A program made the position numbers and the translations under genes. The notes under the pieces were generated by a model. That model was not told where the DNA came from, made no database searches, and saw only the letters and a program-made list of their open reading frames with translations. From assembly GCA_036844765.1 (NCBI GenBank), contig DAIUFE010000014.1:1-35365 (forward strand): 35,365 nucleotides of DNA, read 5' to 3'. Positions within the stretch are counted from its first letter, which is position 1; every line of letters starts with the position of its first letter. This document shows, in pieces, positions 16,585 to 24,965 of this stretch. Source of the DNA: Thermocaproicibacter sp036844765. Its GTDB lineage: Bacteria > Bacillota > Clostridia > Oscillospirales > Acutalibacteraceae.

Positions 16585-17877
16585 TTATTCAAAATAGATC
16601 GGATTGGAGATCATCGCCGTCATCTCCGGCAGGCCGGGCTGGTAGCTGCGCCGCACCTCGAACCGGCAGAAACCCGCGTCCCCGGCGGAAAATTCCAGCG
16701 AATACCGTGCGGCGTCCGGGCCGCAGACGACCTCCTCCGTCTTGCCGCCGGAGATCACGCGCAGCCGGTCCCCGCCCCGCAGGTTGAAGAAGGTCGCCGC
16801 CACGGCGGTCCCCTTCGGCGCGGCGCCGCCGAGCAGGGCGTCCCCGGCGCGCGCGGAGACGCCGGGCCCTTCCGGCTCATAGGTGAGGTAGCCGCACCCG
16901 CCCTTCAGCGCGGCGAGGATGTCGCCCGGCTCCCGGGAGAGCGCGTAGAGGCAGTCGCACGGGGAGCCGATCCGGTGAAACAGGTCGGGCCGGTGAAAAT
17001 CGCTCCCGCCGGAGACCGGGATCCGCTCCCCCGCCTCCAGCCGGGACTGCCACCAGGCGAGGCACTCCGCGTTCGCCTTCGGCACGGTGCCGCCGTTCCA
17101 GACCTCCGCGAGGTCGAACGGGACGTCGAACCCGAACTTCCACCCGCAGAACGGGCAGAACGGATGGTCCAGCACCAGCAGGGCCCCGGCCGCCCTGGCT
17201 TCGCGCAGCTTCTGCAGGACCTGTTCGCGGGTGTTCGCGCAGAAGGGGCTGCGGAGCGGCCGCCGCACGCCGAGCATGCCGCAGTGCCCCCGGTAATGAG
17301 TCCATTCCATGCCGGGCAGGACCGTAAGGTCCTTCGCCTGCGGCGGAAGAAGATTCTGCGCGTAGTTGTTGTGGTCGGTGAGGAAGACGTAGTCCAGCCC
17401 CGACTGCCTGGCGAGCGCGGCGGCCTCGCCGGCGGAAAGCGCGCCGTCGGAGCCGCGCGTGTGCAGGTGCGTGTCGCCGCGCAGCAGGCGGAGGATTTTC
17501 GGCGTGCAGGTCACGGTGTAGACAACGTCGACGCCGCCGGTCTGGATCTGATAGGCGCCGACGACGATGGCCCAGGTGCCGGCCCGCGCGGGCAGAGGGG
17601 CGAAGCCCTCCGCGCTGCCGCCGGCGGAGATCCAGACGCGTGTCCGGTTCGAGCCGGAGGAGCCGGCGCACTCGCCGCCCGGCGCCTCGACGGCCAGGTC
17701 CACGACGTTGACCTCCCTGCTGCGGGACCAGCCGCCCTCCTCGGCGGTCTGCCGCCGGGGATAGGAATATTCGATGTCGATCCGCTCCGTCCGCTCCGGC
17801 ACGGAGAACGGGATCGTGAAATACGTCCCCTCCTGCGATTTGGAAATATGCAGCCGGACGGTCTGCGCTTTTGTCAA
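16585..17877 (-). CDS. CehA/McbA-type PHP-domain metallohydrolase
   Basis: The 430-residue protein has an N-terminal beta-rich domain (about 1-125) and a PHP metal-dependent hydrolase domain. PHP ligands are evident: H137 and H139 (GDTHLHTRGSDG), D168 and H169 (LTDHNNY), E191 (GMEWTH), H238 (DHPF), and D293 with H295 (GGSDFHRPD). It closes with a short beta domain (about 345-430). This resembles CehA/McbA-type proteins, whose members hydrolyse phosphoester or carbamate-like bonds; the substrate here is unknown, but the position behind two sugar permeases points to a carbohydrate-derived phosphodiester. TTG 17877 is the likely start, with GGAGGG 7 bases upstream. There is no signal peptide, so it acts in the cytoplasm. 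A long upstream open frame is a shadow of the permease genes. Confidence 0.88.
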   Translation of the reverse strand: MTKAQTVRLHISKSQEGTYFTIPFSVPERTERIDIEYSYPRRQTAEEGGWSRSREVNVVDLAVEAPGGECAGSSGSNRTRVWISAGGSAEGFAPLPARAGTWAIVVGAYQIQTGGVDVVYTVTCTPKILRLLRGDTHLHTRGSDGALSAGEAAALARQSGLDYVFLTDHNNYAQNLLPPQAKDLTVLPGMEWTHYRGHCGMLGVRRPLRSPFCANTREQVLQKLREARAAGALLVLDHPFCPFCGWKFGFDVPFDLAEVWNGGTVPKANAECLAWWQSRLEAGERIPVSGGSDFHRPDLFHRIGSPCDCLYALSREPGDILAALKGGCGYLTYEPEGPGVSARAGDALLGGAAPKGTAVAATFFNLRGGDRLRVISGGKTEEVVCGPDAARYSLEFSAGDAGFCRFEVRRSYQPGLPEMTAMISNPIYFE

Positions 17878-17924
17878 AAGAATTCCCTCCGTTTCGTTTT
17901 TTCCGGGCCCGCGCCCGCCGCGGG

Positions 17925-18797
17925 TCAGCCCTTGTCGGCGCCGAGGGTCATGCCCTCCAGCAGGTACCGCTGCGCGAACGTGTAGAGCAGCAGCAGCGGC
18001 AGCGAGGAGATCACCACCGTCGCCATCACGGCGTTCTCCGGCACGGGGATCGTGCCGGAGGTGGAGGAGCTGTCCATCACCATGCTTTTCAGCACGAGCG
18101 GCAGCGTGTAGAGCTTCTGGTCCGAGATCAGCGAGGCCGGCAGCATCAGCTCGTTCCATTTGCCGACGAACTGGAGGAAGAAGGTGGTCGCCAGGCCCGC
18201 GACCGACAGCGGCAGGTAGATTTTCCAGAAGATCAGGAACTCGCCCGCGCTGTCGATGCGCGCCGATTCCGCCAGCGAGGCCGGGACCGAAAGGAAATAA
18301 TTGCGCATCAGCAGGATGCAGAACCCCGAAATCAGCCCGTTGACGATCAGGCCGGCGTAGGTGTTCACCAGATAGAGCCGTTTGTTCAGCTGGTAAAGGG
18401 AGACCAGAGTCAGGTCGCCGGGGACCATCATGGTCAGGAAGACGAAGCTGGTCAGGGACTTTTGGAACGGCATTTCGCGCTGGATGAGGATATACCCCGC
18501 CAGCGACGAGAGCACCACCTGGACAGCCGTGGAGACGACCGAGACGAAAAGCGAGTTCAGCACGGGGCGCAGCAGGTTCACGACCCGGAACACATAGGCG
18601 TAGCCCTCCAGGCTGGGCGGGGCGGACCACCAGAGCCTGACGCCGTACGCCGAGGCGCTCAGCTCGGTCGAGGTGGAAAGCACCGCCACGTTCCACATGG
18701 GGATGAACATCACGAGGAAGACCGCGGCGAGGAACAGCCTGTTGATCAGGCGCGGCAGCGGCGAGAGCCGGTTGCCGAACGCGGATTTTCTGCGCAT
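17925..18797 (-). CDS. Carbohydrate ABC transporter permease, LplC/MalG type
   Basis: This 290-residue inner-membrane permease has about six hydrophobic segments and the EAA loop that docks the ATPase (ESARIDSAGEFLIFWKIYLPLS, about 181-202, where the alanine of the usual EAA is replaced by Ser). The C-terminus ADKG fits the LplC/YtcP-type subfamily, which works with LplB-type permeases and high-mass lipoproteins for oligosaccharides. AGGAGG precedes ATG 18797, which lies 12 bases after the stop of the partner permease. The PHP hydrolase starts 47 bases downstream. No ATPase gene is present nearby. Confidence 0.93.
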   Translation of the reverse strand: MRRKSAFGNRLSPLPRLINRLFLAAVFLVMFIPMWNVAVLSTSTELSASAYGVRLWWSAPPSLEGYAYVFRVVNLLRPVLNSLFVSVVSTAVQVVLSSLAGYILIQREMPFQKSLTSFVFLTMMVPGDLTLVSLYQLNKRLYLVNTYAGLIVNGLISGFCILLMRNYFLSVPASLAESARIDSAGEFLIFWKIYLPLSVAGLATTFFLQFVGKWNELMLPASLISDQKLYTLPLVLKSMVMDSSSTSGTIPVPENAVMATVVISSLPLLLLYTFAQRYLLEGMTLGADKG

Positions 18798-18809
18798 GAT
18801 GCGGCCTCC

Positions 18810-19715
18810 TCAGGTATAGGACGCGTCGTATCCGGTGGCGCGCCGCGTCAGGAAGGTGAACAGGAAGGTGGCCGCCAGGATCAGCGTGGCGGCGGCGGTC
18901 GCCTGCCCGGTTTTGAAGTCCACGATGCCGTCCTGGTAAATGAGGTACAGCAGCGTGCGGACCTTGGGGTAGATGCTGGCGTTGCCCATCACGTAGATCT
19001 GGTCGAAATTGCGCAGCACCCCCATCGCGGCCAGCAGGGTGACCACCTGCATCGTGGGCCGCAGGCTCGGCAGGATGATCGTGCCGATCTGCCGCAGGCG
19101 CGACGCGCCGTCGATGGCGGCGGCCTCGTAAACGGAGGGGTTGATGCCGGTGATGGCCGCGAGGAAAAGCACCGCGTAGTAGCCGGCACCCTTCCACGCG
19201 CCGGAGAGAACCATAATCGGCTGGGCATAGCGCTGCTCCGACATAAAGATCACGGCGGGCGCCGAGCCTCCGCTCACGGCGCGCGCGATCTGATTGACCA
19301 GCCCCGCGGGCGCCAGCATCGAGAGCCACATCCCGCCCACCACCGTCCACGAAAGCAGGTTCGGGATGAAGGAGATCGACTGCACCAGCGACTTTGAGAA
19401 GCGGCTGCCCGCCTCGTTGAGCGCGAGCGCGATGAGCAGCCCCAGCGGGAACTGCACCAGGAACGTGCCCGCGCCGATCGCCAGAGAGTTGCGGAACGCC
19501 TCTCCGTAGACCGGGCTTTTCAGCACCGCGGCGTAGTTCGCCGGCCCGGCGAACGCCGGCGCGCCGATCATGCGCGTCTTCTGAAAGCTGGTGATCACGC
19601 CCAGAATCAATGGAACGTACGAGAAGACCAGATAATAAAGAATCACGGGCAGCATCATGGCGTAGATGAAGCGGTATTTTTTCACCCGCTTCCAAAACCT
19701 TGCTTTTTGCTCCAT
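18810..19715 (-). CDS. Carbohydrate ABC transporter permease, LplB/MalF type
   Basis: This 301-residue permease starts MEQKARFWKRVKKYRFIYAM and has six membrane segments, with the EAA-type loop at EAAAIDGASRLRQIGTIILP. The N-terminal 'KKYRFIYAMMLPVILYYLVF' region and the 300-residue size fit the LplB subfamily. ATG 19715 has AAAGGAG 6 bases upstream; the open frame further upstream contains the intergenic hairpin and is not coding. It forms the channel with the following permease and receives substrate from the lipoprotein encoded upstream. Confidence 0.93.
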   Translation of the reverse strand: MEQKARFWKRVKKYRFIYAMMLPVILYYLVFSYVPLILGVITSFQKTRMIGAPAFAGPANYAAVLKSPVYGEAFRNSLAIGAGTFLVQFPLGLLIALALNEAGSRFSKSLVQSISFIPNLLSWTVVGGMWLSMLAPAGLVNQIARAVSGGSAPAVIFMSEQRYAQPIMVLSGAWKGAGYYAVLFLAAITGINPSVYEAAAIDGASRLRQIGTIILPSLRPTMQVVTLLAAMGVLRNFDQIYVMGNASIYPKVRTLLYLIYQDGIVDFKTGQATAAATLILAATFLFTFLTRRATGYDASYT

Positions 19716-19752
19716 CTCGGGCTCCTTTCCTGCGTTTCCGGCCCCATAAACG

Positions 19753-19793
19753 AACGCGGCCGGGACCGTTTCGCCCACCGGTCCGGCCGCGTT
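19753..19793. promoter_or_regulatory. Strong hairpin between binding-protein and permease genes, left arm
   Basis: Arms AACGCGGCCGGGACCG (19753-19768) and CGGTCCGGCCGCGTT (19779-19793) pair with a single bulged base. On the transcribed (-) strand no T run follows, so it looks like an mRNA-stabilising or partial-termination hairpin rather than a full terminator. Read on the + strand it ends in six T (19792-19797). Confidence 0.7.
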
Positions 19794-19846
19794 TTTTGCA
19801 AAGGGGAATCTCCGCTTCGGTTCCGGTCCTGCGGCCGGAGGCGCGT

Positions 19847-21292
19847 TTATTTCTGGCAGACTCCGCGGGAGACCAGCTCGGCGCGCATCTGGGCGAGGCC
19901 GTCCTTCGAGGAGATTTCGCCCTTCACGATCTGCGTGCCCCATTTGCCGACGACCTCTTCATAATCGGACTGATTGGCGATCGGCGTCTCGATGGAGGCG
20001 TACTGCATGTAGCTGAGGGCTTCTTCGACGCCAGGGTTGTAGCCGATAGGGTGCTTGAACGTCTTGAGGATCGGCACGGGGGCGCCGTGGTCGCAGCCGG
20101 CCAGCTTGCCGACCTCGGTGAGGACGTATTTGCCGTTCTCCACCGTGTAGTCGTAACCGGGGACGCCGACGCTCAGCAGCTCGCCGCCCTTCTGGGAGGC
20201 GAAGAATTCCAGAATCTTTTCCGCGCCCTTCGGGTTCTCCGCGTTGGTCGGGATCGCCCACAGGCTCGCGCTGCCCTTCGTCAGCATATAGCTTCCGGAG
20301 GGGGATTTGGTTCCGGGGAGAGAAACAACTTCAAAATCTTTTGCGCTCACGCCGCCCGCCAGCGCCTGGGCGTTGTGCAGGCCGACCCACGCGGCCCAGT
20401 CCACCGTGCAGCCGGCTTTCTGGGAAGCGGCGCCCATCTTGGCGCGCAGATCCTTGGTCTTATCCACGAAGCACGCGGGGTCCAGCAGCTTTTCGCTGTA
20501 AAGCTTGTGCAGCCAGTCCCAGACGGGGGCCGCGGCGTCGGTCGAGTACGGCACGTAGGTCTTGCCGTCCTGGTCCGTCACCACGCCGCCCTTCATGCCC
20601 GCCGAGGCCATCCACGGCTGAATGTCGAACACCGTGCTGAGCACGATGTCGAGCGGGTAATAGTCCTGGGCGGTGTTCGCGGCCTTCAGGGCCTTGAAGG
20701 TCCGGTAGTAGCCGTCCAGAGTCGGCTCGATGGACTTGTAGTCGATCTTCGCCTTTTCAAGCTGGACGCGGTTCAGCGCGACCACGCGCTCCACTTCCTT
20801 TTTGTTGAACCCGGCGTAGATCTTGCCGTCCACCGTGATGTCCCTGATCTCCTGCGGGTCCACCTTGTCCGCCGCGAAGGCGGGGGAATTCTGGATGAAG
20901 TCCGTCAGGTCGGTCAGGGAACCCTGCCCGATCAGATTCAGGTACTGGTTCACGCCGAGGTAGATCAGGTCGTATTTCTCGCCGCTCTGCAGCTTCTGGA
21001 TCAGGACCTTGTCGTAGTCCGCCGGCTTCTCCATCGTGACCTGCAGGCCGGTCTCCTTGCTCAGTTCCTCCTGGAATTTCTTCATTCCGGCGTCGTCTTT
21101 GCCGCCGGTCACGGCGGTCAGCATCTTTACGCTGCCGGCCGCCGCGTCGGACGAGGCGGCCCCGGACGCGGGCGCTTCGCCGGAAGAAGACGGGCTCTGC
21201 GACGGAGCGGCACCGCTGCCGCACCCCGCCAGCGAGGAAATCAGCAGCGCGGCCACCAGCATTTTGGACAGAACGTTTTGAATCCGATTCAT
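19847..21292 (-). CDS. Extracellular solute-binding lipoprotein of the left-arm transporter
   Basis: This 481-residue protein has a lipoprotein signal (hydrophobic 11-21, lipobox LAGC with C24), a Ser/Ala/Pro-rich tether (about 25-52) and a type 1 solute-binding domain of the cluster used by LplBC-type importers. The part after the tether (VKMLTAVTGGKDDAGMKKFQEEL) and the LAKxTGLxV-like segment KETGLQVTMEKPADYDKVL fit this family. It captures an oligosaccharide outside the membrane for the two permeases encoded next. AAAGGAGAG sits 7 bases before ATG 21292. The upstream leader is very AT-rich. The sugar specificity cannot be read from the sequence. Confidence 0.92.
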   Translation of the reverse strand: MNRIQNVLSKMLVAALLISSLAGCGSGAAPSQSPSSSGEAPASGAASSDAAAGSVKMLTAVTGGKDDAGMKKFQEELSKETGLQVTMEKPADYDKVLIQKLQSGEKYDLIYLGVNQYLNLIGQGSLTDLTDFIQNSPAFAADKVDPQEIRDITVDGKIYAGFNKKEVERVVALNRVQLEKAKIDYKSIEPTLDGYYRTFKALKAANTAQDYYPLDIVLSTVFDIQPWMASAGMKGGVVTDQDGKTYVPYSTDAAAPVWDWLHKLYSEKLLDPACFVDKTKDLRAKMGAASQKAGCTVDWAAWVGLHNAQALAGGVSAKDFEVVSLPGTKSPSGSYMLTKGSASLWAIPTNAENPKGAEKILEFFASQKGGELLSVGVPGYDYTVENGKYVLTEVGKLAGCDHGAPVPILKTFKHPIGYNPGVEEALSYMQYASIETPIANQSDYEEVVGKWGTQIVKGEISSKDGLAQMRAELVSRGVCQK

Positions 21293-21312
21293 AGAACAGC
21301 TCTCCTTTTGTA

Positions 21313-21560
21313 TGGCTCCCGGGAACTTGTTTTTTTATAATTATATTTTAATCTGTAAAATATATTTTTTAAGCATAAACAGGTATAGACTAAGTAAAAT
21401 TATTCTATAATCTTTATTAAAAGCGCTGAAAAAAGAAAAATAGATCAATATATATCCAAAAATAGAAAATATAGTTAATGATATAGCTATAAAATTATAT
21501 TTATAATATTTATTATATTTAATAAGACAAATACAGGAATTTTTCCAATAATTCTCTTCG
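21313..21560. other. Very AT-rich intergenic stretch upstream of the left-arm operon
   Basis: This block of about 250 bases is dominated by A and T in an otherwise GC-rich region, with several TATAAT-like strings but no single well-spaced promoter that I can defend. TTAAAAGCGCTGAAAA at 21417-21432 loosely resembles a CcpA cre site. A 114-residue open frame on the - strand spans it but has no coding character. It should hold the promoter of the binding-protein operon. Confidence 0.5.
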
Positions 21561-21573
21561 CCCTTTGCCCTGC

Positions 21574-21612
21574 AAAAAAATCTCCCGAAGCGGAATTCAA
21601 CGCTTCGGGAGA
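21574..21612 (-). terminator. Rho-independent terminator of GntR-LacI regulator 2
   Basis: Perfect 12-base stem TCTCCCGAAGCG / CGCTTCGGGAGA with an 8-base loop. On the - strand it is followed by seven T (21580-21574). It isolates the regulator from the left-arm operon. Confidence 0.9.
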
Positions 21613-21675
21613 CTTGTATTTCCGCCCCGCCAAACGAAATTTTTTTCGCTTTGAGCTGAACGGCGGGCCGTAGAC

Positions 21676-21734
21676 GCAGCGTCACGCTGCCGGGCCGCGC
21701 GCGCAGGCTCAGCCTGCACGCGTCAGCGGCTGAC
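21676..21734. repeat. Cluster of three short odd-length palindromes at the 3' end of regulator 2
   Basis: GCAGCGTCACGCTGC (21676-21690), GCAGGCTCAGCCTGC (21703-21717) and GTCAGCGGCTGAC (21722-21734) are each perfect except for a central base. The last includes the stop codon of the regulator. Confidence 0.7.
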
Positions 21735-22823
21735 CGGCCGCAGCATGAGCCGGGCGGGGATCACGCGCGCCCGCTCCGGCGCGGGCGAAGGCTTTTTCTG
21801 GTCCATCAGCAGGTCCACGGCGGCTTTGGCGATCGCTTCGTAATCCTGAAGGATGTAGTTGACGTCCGGCCGGTCCGGCTCGTCGAAGGTGAACAGCTCC
21901 ATGTCGTCCGGCACCTTTCTGCCGAGCTGCCGGAGGGCCTGCAGGGCGAGGCCCAGCGTGCGGACGTTGGCCGTGAAGGCCGCCGTGATGCCCGGGTTGC
22001 CCTGGAAGAAATGGAGCACGTTGCTGAAATCCTCGTCGCTGCTCGTCGAATCCAGGTTGGTGAGCCACAGGTTCTTGTCGATCGAGAGCTTTTGGTCCTG
22101 GAAGGCCCTCTCGTAGCCGATCGACCGGTCCTCCGTCGTCGAGTTGATGATGCGGGGCGAAAGATAGGCGATCCGGCGGTGGCCCTTGTTCAGCAGCAGC
22201 GTGATGGCGTCGTAGGTGGCCCTGAAGTTGTCGGTCACGACGTGGAACGTGTTGATCCCCTTGAAATACCGGTCGATCAGCACGAGCGGGAAGCGGTCGA
22301 GCGAAAGCCGCAGGATGCTCTCGTTATATTGCTCGTTGACAGCGGGAAAGATAATCATGCCCTCCACCCCGAGCGAGAGGTAGTTCTTCAGCGTGCGGGA
22401 TTCCTCCTGCTCGTTTTCGCCGCAGTTGTGCAGCAGCATCTGGTACCCTTTCTGATACAGAAAACGGTCCAGGTAATAAAGCAGCCGGTACTCCAGCTTG
22501 GTGTTGAGGTAGGGGAACAGCACGCCGATCATGCCGCTCAGGCCTTTCCCGCCGGCGGCGCGCTCTTTCGGCGGCTCCGCCTTCGCGCCCAGGATCGGGG
22601 CGCTGGGCGAGACGAAGGACCCCTTGCCCTGCATGCGGTAGATCACGCCGTCGTCCACCAGGCTGGAAAGGGCGTTCTTGGCCGTGATCTGGCTGACCTG
22701 GTACGTGCTCATCAGCTCCGTCTCGGAGGGGACGAGGTCGCCGGCCCTCAGCTCGCCCGAAGCGATCTTCTCGAGGATCCGGTTTTTGATCTGTTTATAA
22801 AGAGGGAGGTCTTTCATTTTCAT
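21723..22823 (-). CDS. GntR-type HTH / LacI-type sensor transcriptional regulator 2
   Basis: This second GntR-LacI regulator (366 residues from ATG 22823) has the winged helix at about 1-75 (LPLYKQIKNRILEKIASGEL, LVPSETELMSTYQVS, TAKNALSSLVDDGVIYR) and a sugar-sensor domain (about 90-365; IGVLFPYLN, GMIIFPAVNEQ, VLIDRYFKG). Starts at GTG 22829, ATG 22823 and ATG 22817 are all possible; none has a strong ribosome site. It is divergent from the GH2 operon. A perfect palindrome lies between its own -35 and -10 boxes, so autorepression is likely, and a related site lies on the GH2 side. It probably controls the right-arm operon in response to the imported sugar. Confidence 0.92.
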   Translation of the reverse strand: MKMKDLPLYKQIKNRILEKIASGELRAGDLVPSETELMSTYQVSQITAKNALSSLVDDGVIYRMQGKGSFVSPSAPILGAKAEPPKERAAGGKGLSGMIGVLFPYLNTKLEYRLLYYLDRFLYQKGYQMLLHNCGENEQEESRTLKNYLSLGVEGMIIFPAVNEQYNESILRLSLDRFPLVLIDRYFKGINTFHVVTDNFRATYDAITLLLNKGHRRIAYLSPRIINSTTEDRSIGYERAFQDQKLSIDKNLWLTNLDSTSSDEDFSNVLHFFQGNPGITAAFTANVRTLGLALQALRQLGRKVPDDMELFTFDEPDRPDVNYILQDYEAIAKAAVDLLMDQKKPSPAPERARVIPARLMLRPVSR

Positions 22824-22862
22824 CCACACCGTTACGCAAAAAATAGGAAACTTCTTTCATTT

Positions 22863-22890
22863 ATTATAACATACTTGTAATACAATTCAA
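22863..22890 (-). promoter_or_regulatory. Promoter of GntR-LacI regulator 2
   Basis: On the - strand, TTGAAT (22890-22885), a 16-base spacer, then TATAAT (22868-22863) with an extended TGt element. The operator palindrome fills the spacer. Confidence 0.8.
22875..22885. promoter_or_regulatory. Candidate operator 1 for GntR-LacI regulator 2
   Basis: Perfect 11-base palindrome TTGTAATACAA centred on one base, lying between the -35 and -10 boxes of the regulator's own promoter. Its TTGTA/TACAA arms resemble those of the AraR operator of Bacillus. Confidence 0.65.
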
Positions 22891-22920
22891 GAGCGATCGG
22901 AAAGAATAGAGACAAAATGT

Positions 22921-22931
22921 TTGTATTACTC
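22921..22931. promoter_or_regulatory. Candidate operator 2 for GntR-LacI regulator 2
   Basis: TTGTATTACTC matches operator 1 (read on the other strand) at 9 of 11 bases. The two centres are 46 bases apart in the divergent promoter region, a spacing compatible with cooperative binding. Confidence 0.5.
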
Positions 22932-23016
22932 CTATTATTATGACGATAAATGTTGCAAAATTAGGCTTTTCAGAAAATAATTAAAACAAATTTATTATTT
23001 TATATTAAATTTAGTA

Positions 23017-23045
23017 TTTACACGCATAATAATATATAATATAAT
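23017..23045 (+). promoter_or_regulatory. Promoter of the right-arm GH2/transport operon
   Basis: TTTACA (23017-23022), a 17-base spacer and consensus TATAAT (23040-23045). The GTG start of the GH2 gene is about 40 bases downstream. The operator candidates lie upstream of the -35 box. Confidence 0.85.
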
Positions 23046-23087
23046 CAAACCGATCCAGGCAAGAATCTATATTTAGCGCAGAGAGAA

Positions 23088-24869
23088 GTGGATAATTTGT
23101 GCAGTAATCTCGGCACGACCGACCGGCACCCCAGGCCGGATTTCGCCTGCCCCGCGTGGGAGAGTCTCGACGGCGAATGGGAGTTCGCCGTCGACGACGG
23201 CGACCAGGGCATTTCCGGGCGCTGGTATGAAAAAGGCTCGTTCCCCCTGCGCATCAACGTGCCGTATGTCTATCAGTGCGGGCGCAGCGGCATTGCGGAG
23301 GAAGAAAGGCGCCGCCGCCACGACGTCCTGTGGTACCGGAGGGAACTCGCCGTCGGCCGTGAGCTTGCGGGGAAGAGGATCCTCCTGCATTTCGGCGCGG
23401 TGGATTTCGACGCCGAGCTCTGGGTGAACGGCGCGCCGGCCGGCCGCCATGCGGGCGGCTATTCCCCGTTCTGCTTCGACATCACGGAGCACGTCGTTTT
23501 CGGCGGGGAGAACGCGGTCGTGCTGCGGGTGCGCGACGACGCGTTCAGCCGGGAGCAGCCGCGGGGCAAGCAGAGCTGGATGCCCGGAAACTTCGGCTGC
23601 TGGTACACGGGCTACGCGGGGATCTGGCAGTCCGTGTGGATGGAGGCGCTCGACCCCGCCCATATCGAAAGCCTTTCCGTCCGGCCGGATTTCTCCGGCA
23701 GGGCGGCGGAGCTGGAGCTGGGCTTCAGCGGGGCGGGAGAGAATCTTGAATGGAGCGTGGAGGTTTCCGCCCGCGGGCGGAAGATCGCTTCCCTGCGCGG
23801 CCGCGCCCTGCAGAAGCGCGCGTCGGTCCGCGTGGACCTCGAAAACGGCGCGTTCGAGCAGGGGGCCCTGTTCTGGTCGCCGGAGGACCCCGCGCTCTAC
23901 GACCTGAAGGCGGAGCTGCTGCGGGACGGCCGCCCGGTGGACGAAAGGCGCAGCTATTTCGGGCTGCGGGAGATTTGCGCTGAAGACGGGCGGCTGCTGC
24001 TCAACCGCGCCCCGGTCTACCAGAAGCTGGTGCTGTACCAGGGGTATTATCCGGACGGCCTCGTGACCAGCACGGACGACGAAGAGATCGCCGCGGACCT
24101 TAAAATGATCCGCCGTATGGGCTTCAACGGCCTGCGGGTCCATCAGAAGATCGAGTCCTCCCGCTTTTTGTATTGGTGCGACCGCCTGGGCCTGCTCGTG
24201 TGGGAGGAGATGCCGTCGTTCTACTCCTTCACGCAGCGGAGCATGCGGACCCTGCTGGAAGAGTGGCAGGCGATTCTGGAGCGCGACAGAAACCATCCCT
24301 GCATCGTCACGTGGGTGCTGTTCAACGAGTCGTGGGGCCTGCCGAACCTGTCCGTCAGCGCGCGGGAGCAGGCTTTCGCGCGGGCGGCGGTCGAGCTCAC
24401 GCGCGCAATGGACGGCACGCGGCCCGTCGTCGACAACGACGGCTGGGAGCACACGGACGCGACAGACCTCGTCACGATCCACGATTACGGGGACGGCGCG
24501 CGCCATTTCGAGTCGGTGTATGGGGACCGGGAGCGGCTGCTGTGCGACGAGCCCTCTTCCGGGTATCCGAAGTATCTTTTCGGCCGCGGGCAGGAGTACC
24601 GCGGGCAGCCCGTGCTGATCACCGAATACGGCGGCATCGCCTTTTCGGAAAGCGACGGCTGGGGATATAATGAGAAGGTCGGGTCGAAGGAGGAGTTCCT
24701 CCGCCGCTTCCGGGAGCTGACCGGGGCCATCCGGTCCATCCCCTATGTGTGCGGTTCCTGCTACACGCAGTTCACCGACGTGGAGCAGGAGCAGAACGGC
24801 CTGCTGACCCTCGACCGGGTCCCGAAGGTCGACCCGGAGGAGATCCGGAAGATCAACGGCGGCCGGTGA
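23088..24869 (+). CDS. Glycoside hydrolase family 2 enzyme (compact)
   Basis: This 593-residue cytoplasmic enzyme (no signal peptide) has the three GH2 domains in order: jelly-roll sugar-binding domain (about 5-185, with LDGEWEF, WYRREL, WVNG and GIWQSVWME), immunoglobulin-like domain (about 190-300) and TIM barrel (about 300-590). The general acid/base is E414 in LFNESWG and the nucleophile is E513 in ITEYGG. The family includes beta-galactosidases, beta-glucuronidases and beta-mannosidases; the specificity is not decidable by eye. As first gene of the operon it probably cleaves a terminal sugar from the imported oligosaccharide. GTG 23088 has only a weak GAGAGA site, and the promoter is close upstream. 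Confidence 0.93.
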   Translation: MDNLCSNLGTTDRHPRPDFACPAWESLDGEWEFAVDDGDQGISGRWYEKGSFPLRINVPYVYQCGRSGIAEEERRRRHDVLWYRRELAVGRELAGKRILLHFGAVDFDAELWVNGAPAGRHAGGYSPFCFDITEHVVFGGENAVVLRVRDDAFSREQPRGKQSWMPGNFGCWYTGYAGIWQSVWMEALDPAHIESLSVRPDFSGRAAELELGFSGAGENLEWSVEVSARGRKIASLRGRALQKRASVRVDLENGAFEQGALFWSPEDPALYDLKAELLRDGRPVDERRSYFGLREICAEDGRLLLNRAPVYQKLVLYQGYYPDGLVTSTDDEEIAADLKMIRRMGFNGLRVHQKIESSRFLYWCDRLGLLVWEEMPSFYSFTQRSMRTLLEEWQAILERDRNHPCIVTWVLFNESWGLPNLSVSAREQAFARAAVELTRAMDGTRPVVDNDGWEHTDATDLVTIHDYGDGARHFESVYGDRERLLCDEPSSGYPKYLFGRGQEYRGQPVLITEYGGIAFSESDGWGYNEKVGSKEEFLRRFRELTGAIRSIPYVCGSCYTQFTDVEQEQNGLLTLDRVPKVDPEEIRKINGGR

Positions 24870-24965
24870 GGGCCGCGCGGAACAAAGCTATTTCGGCACG
24901 GGCGCCGGGCCCGTAAAGAAACCGGCGCCGGCCTGAAAATAGAAATTTCAGAGAGGAGTTTCAGT

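Noticed and set aside
17878..19695. N-terminal extension of the PHP hydrolase to 1036 residues
   Set aside because: The extension lies over both permease genes in another frame; the TTG at 17877 has a good ribosome site and gives a protein of sensible length.
21341..21685. A 114-residue open frame on the - strand in the AT-rich island
   Set aside because: It runs through the terminator of regulator 2 and pure AT-rich DNA, has no ribosome site and only low-complexity Ile/Tyr/Phe/Lys residues.
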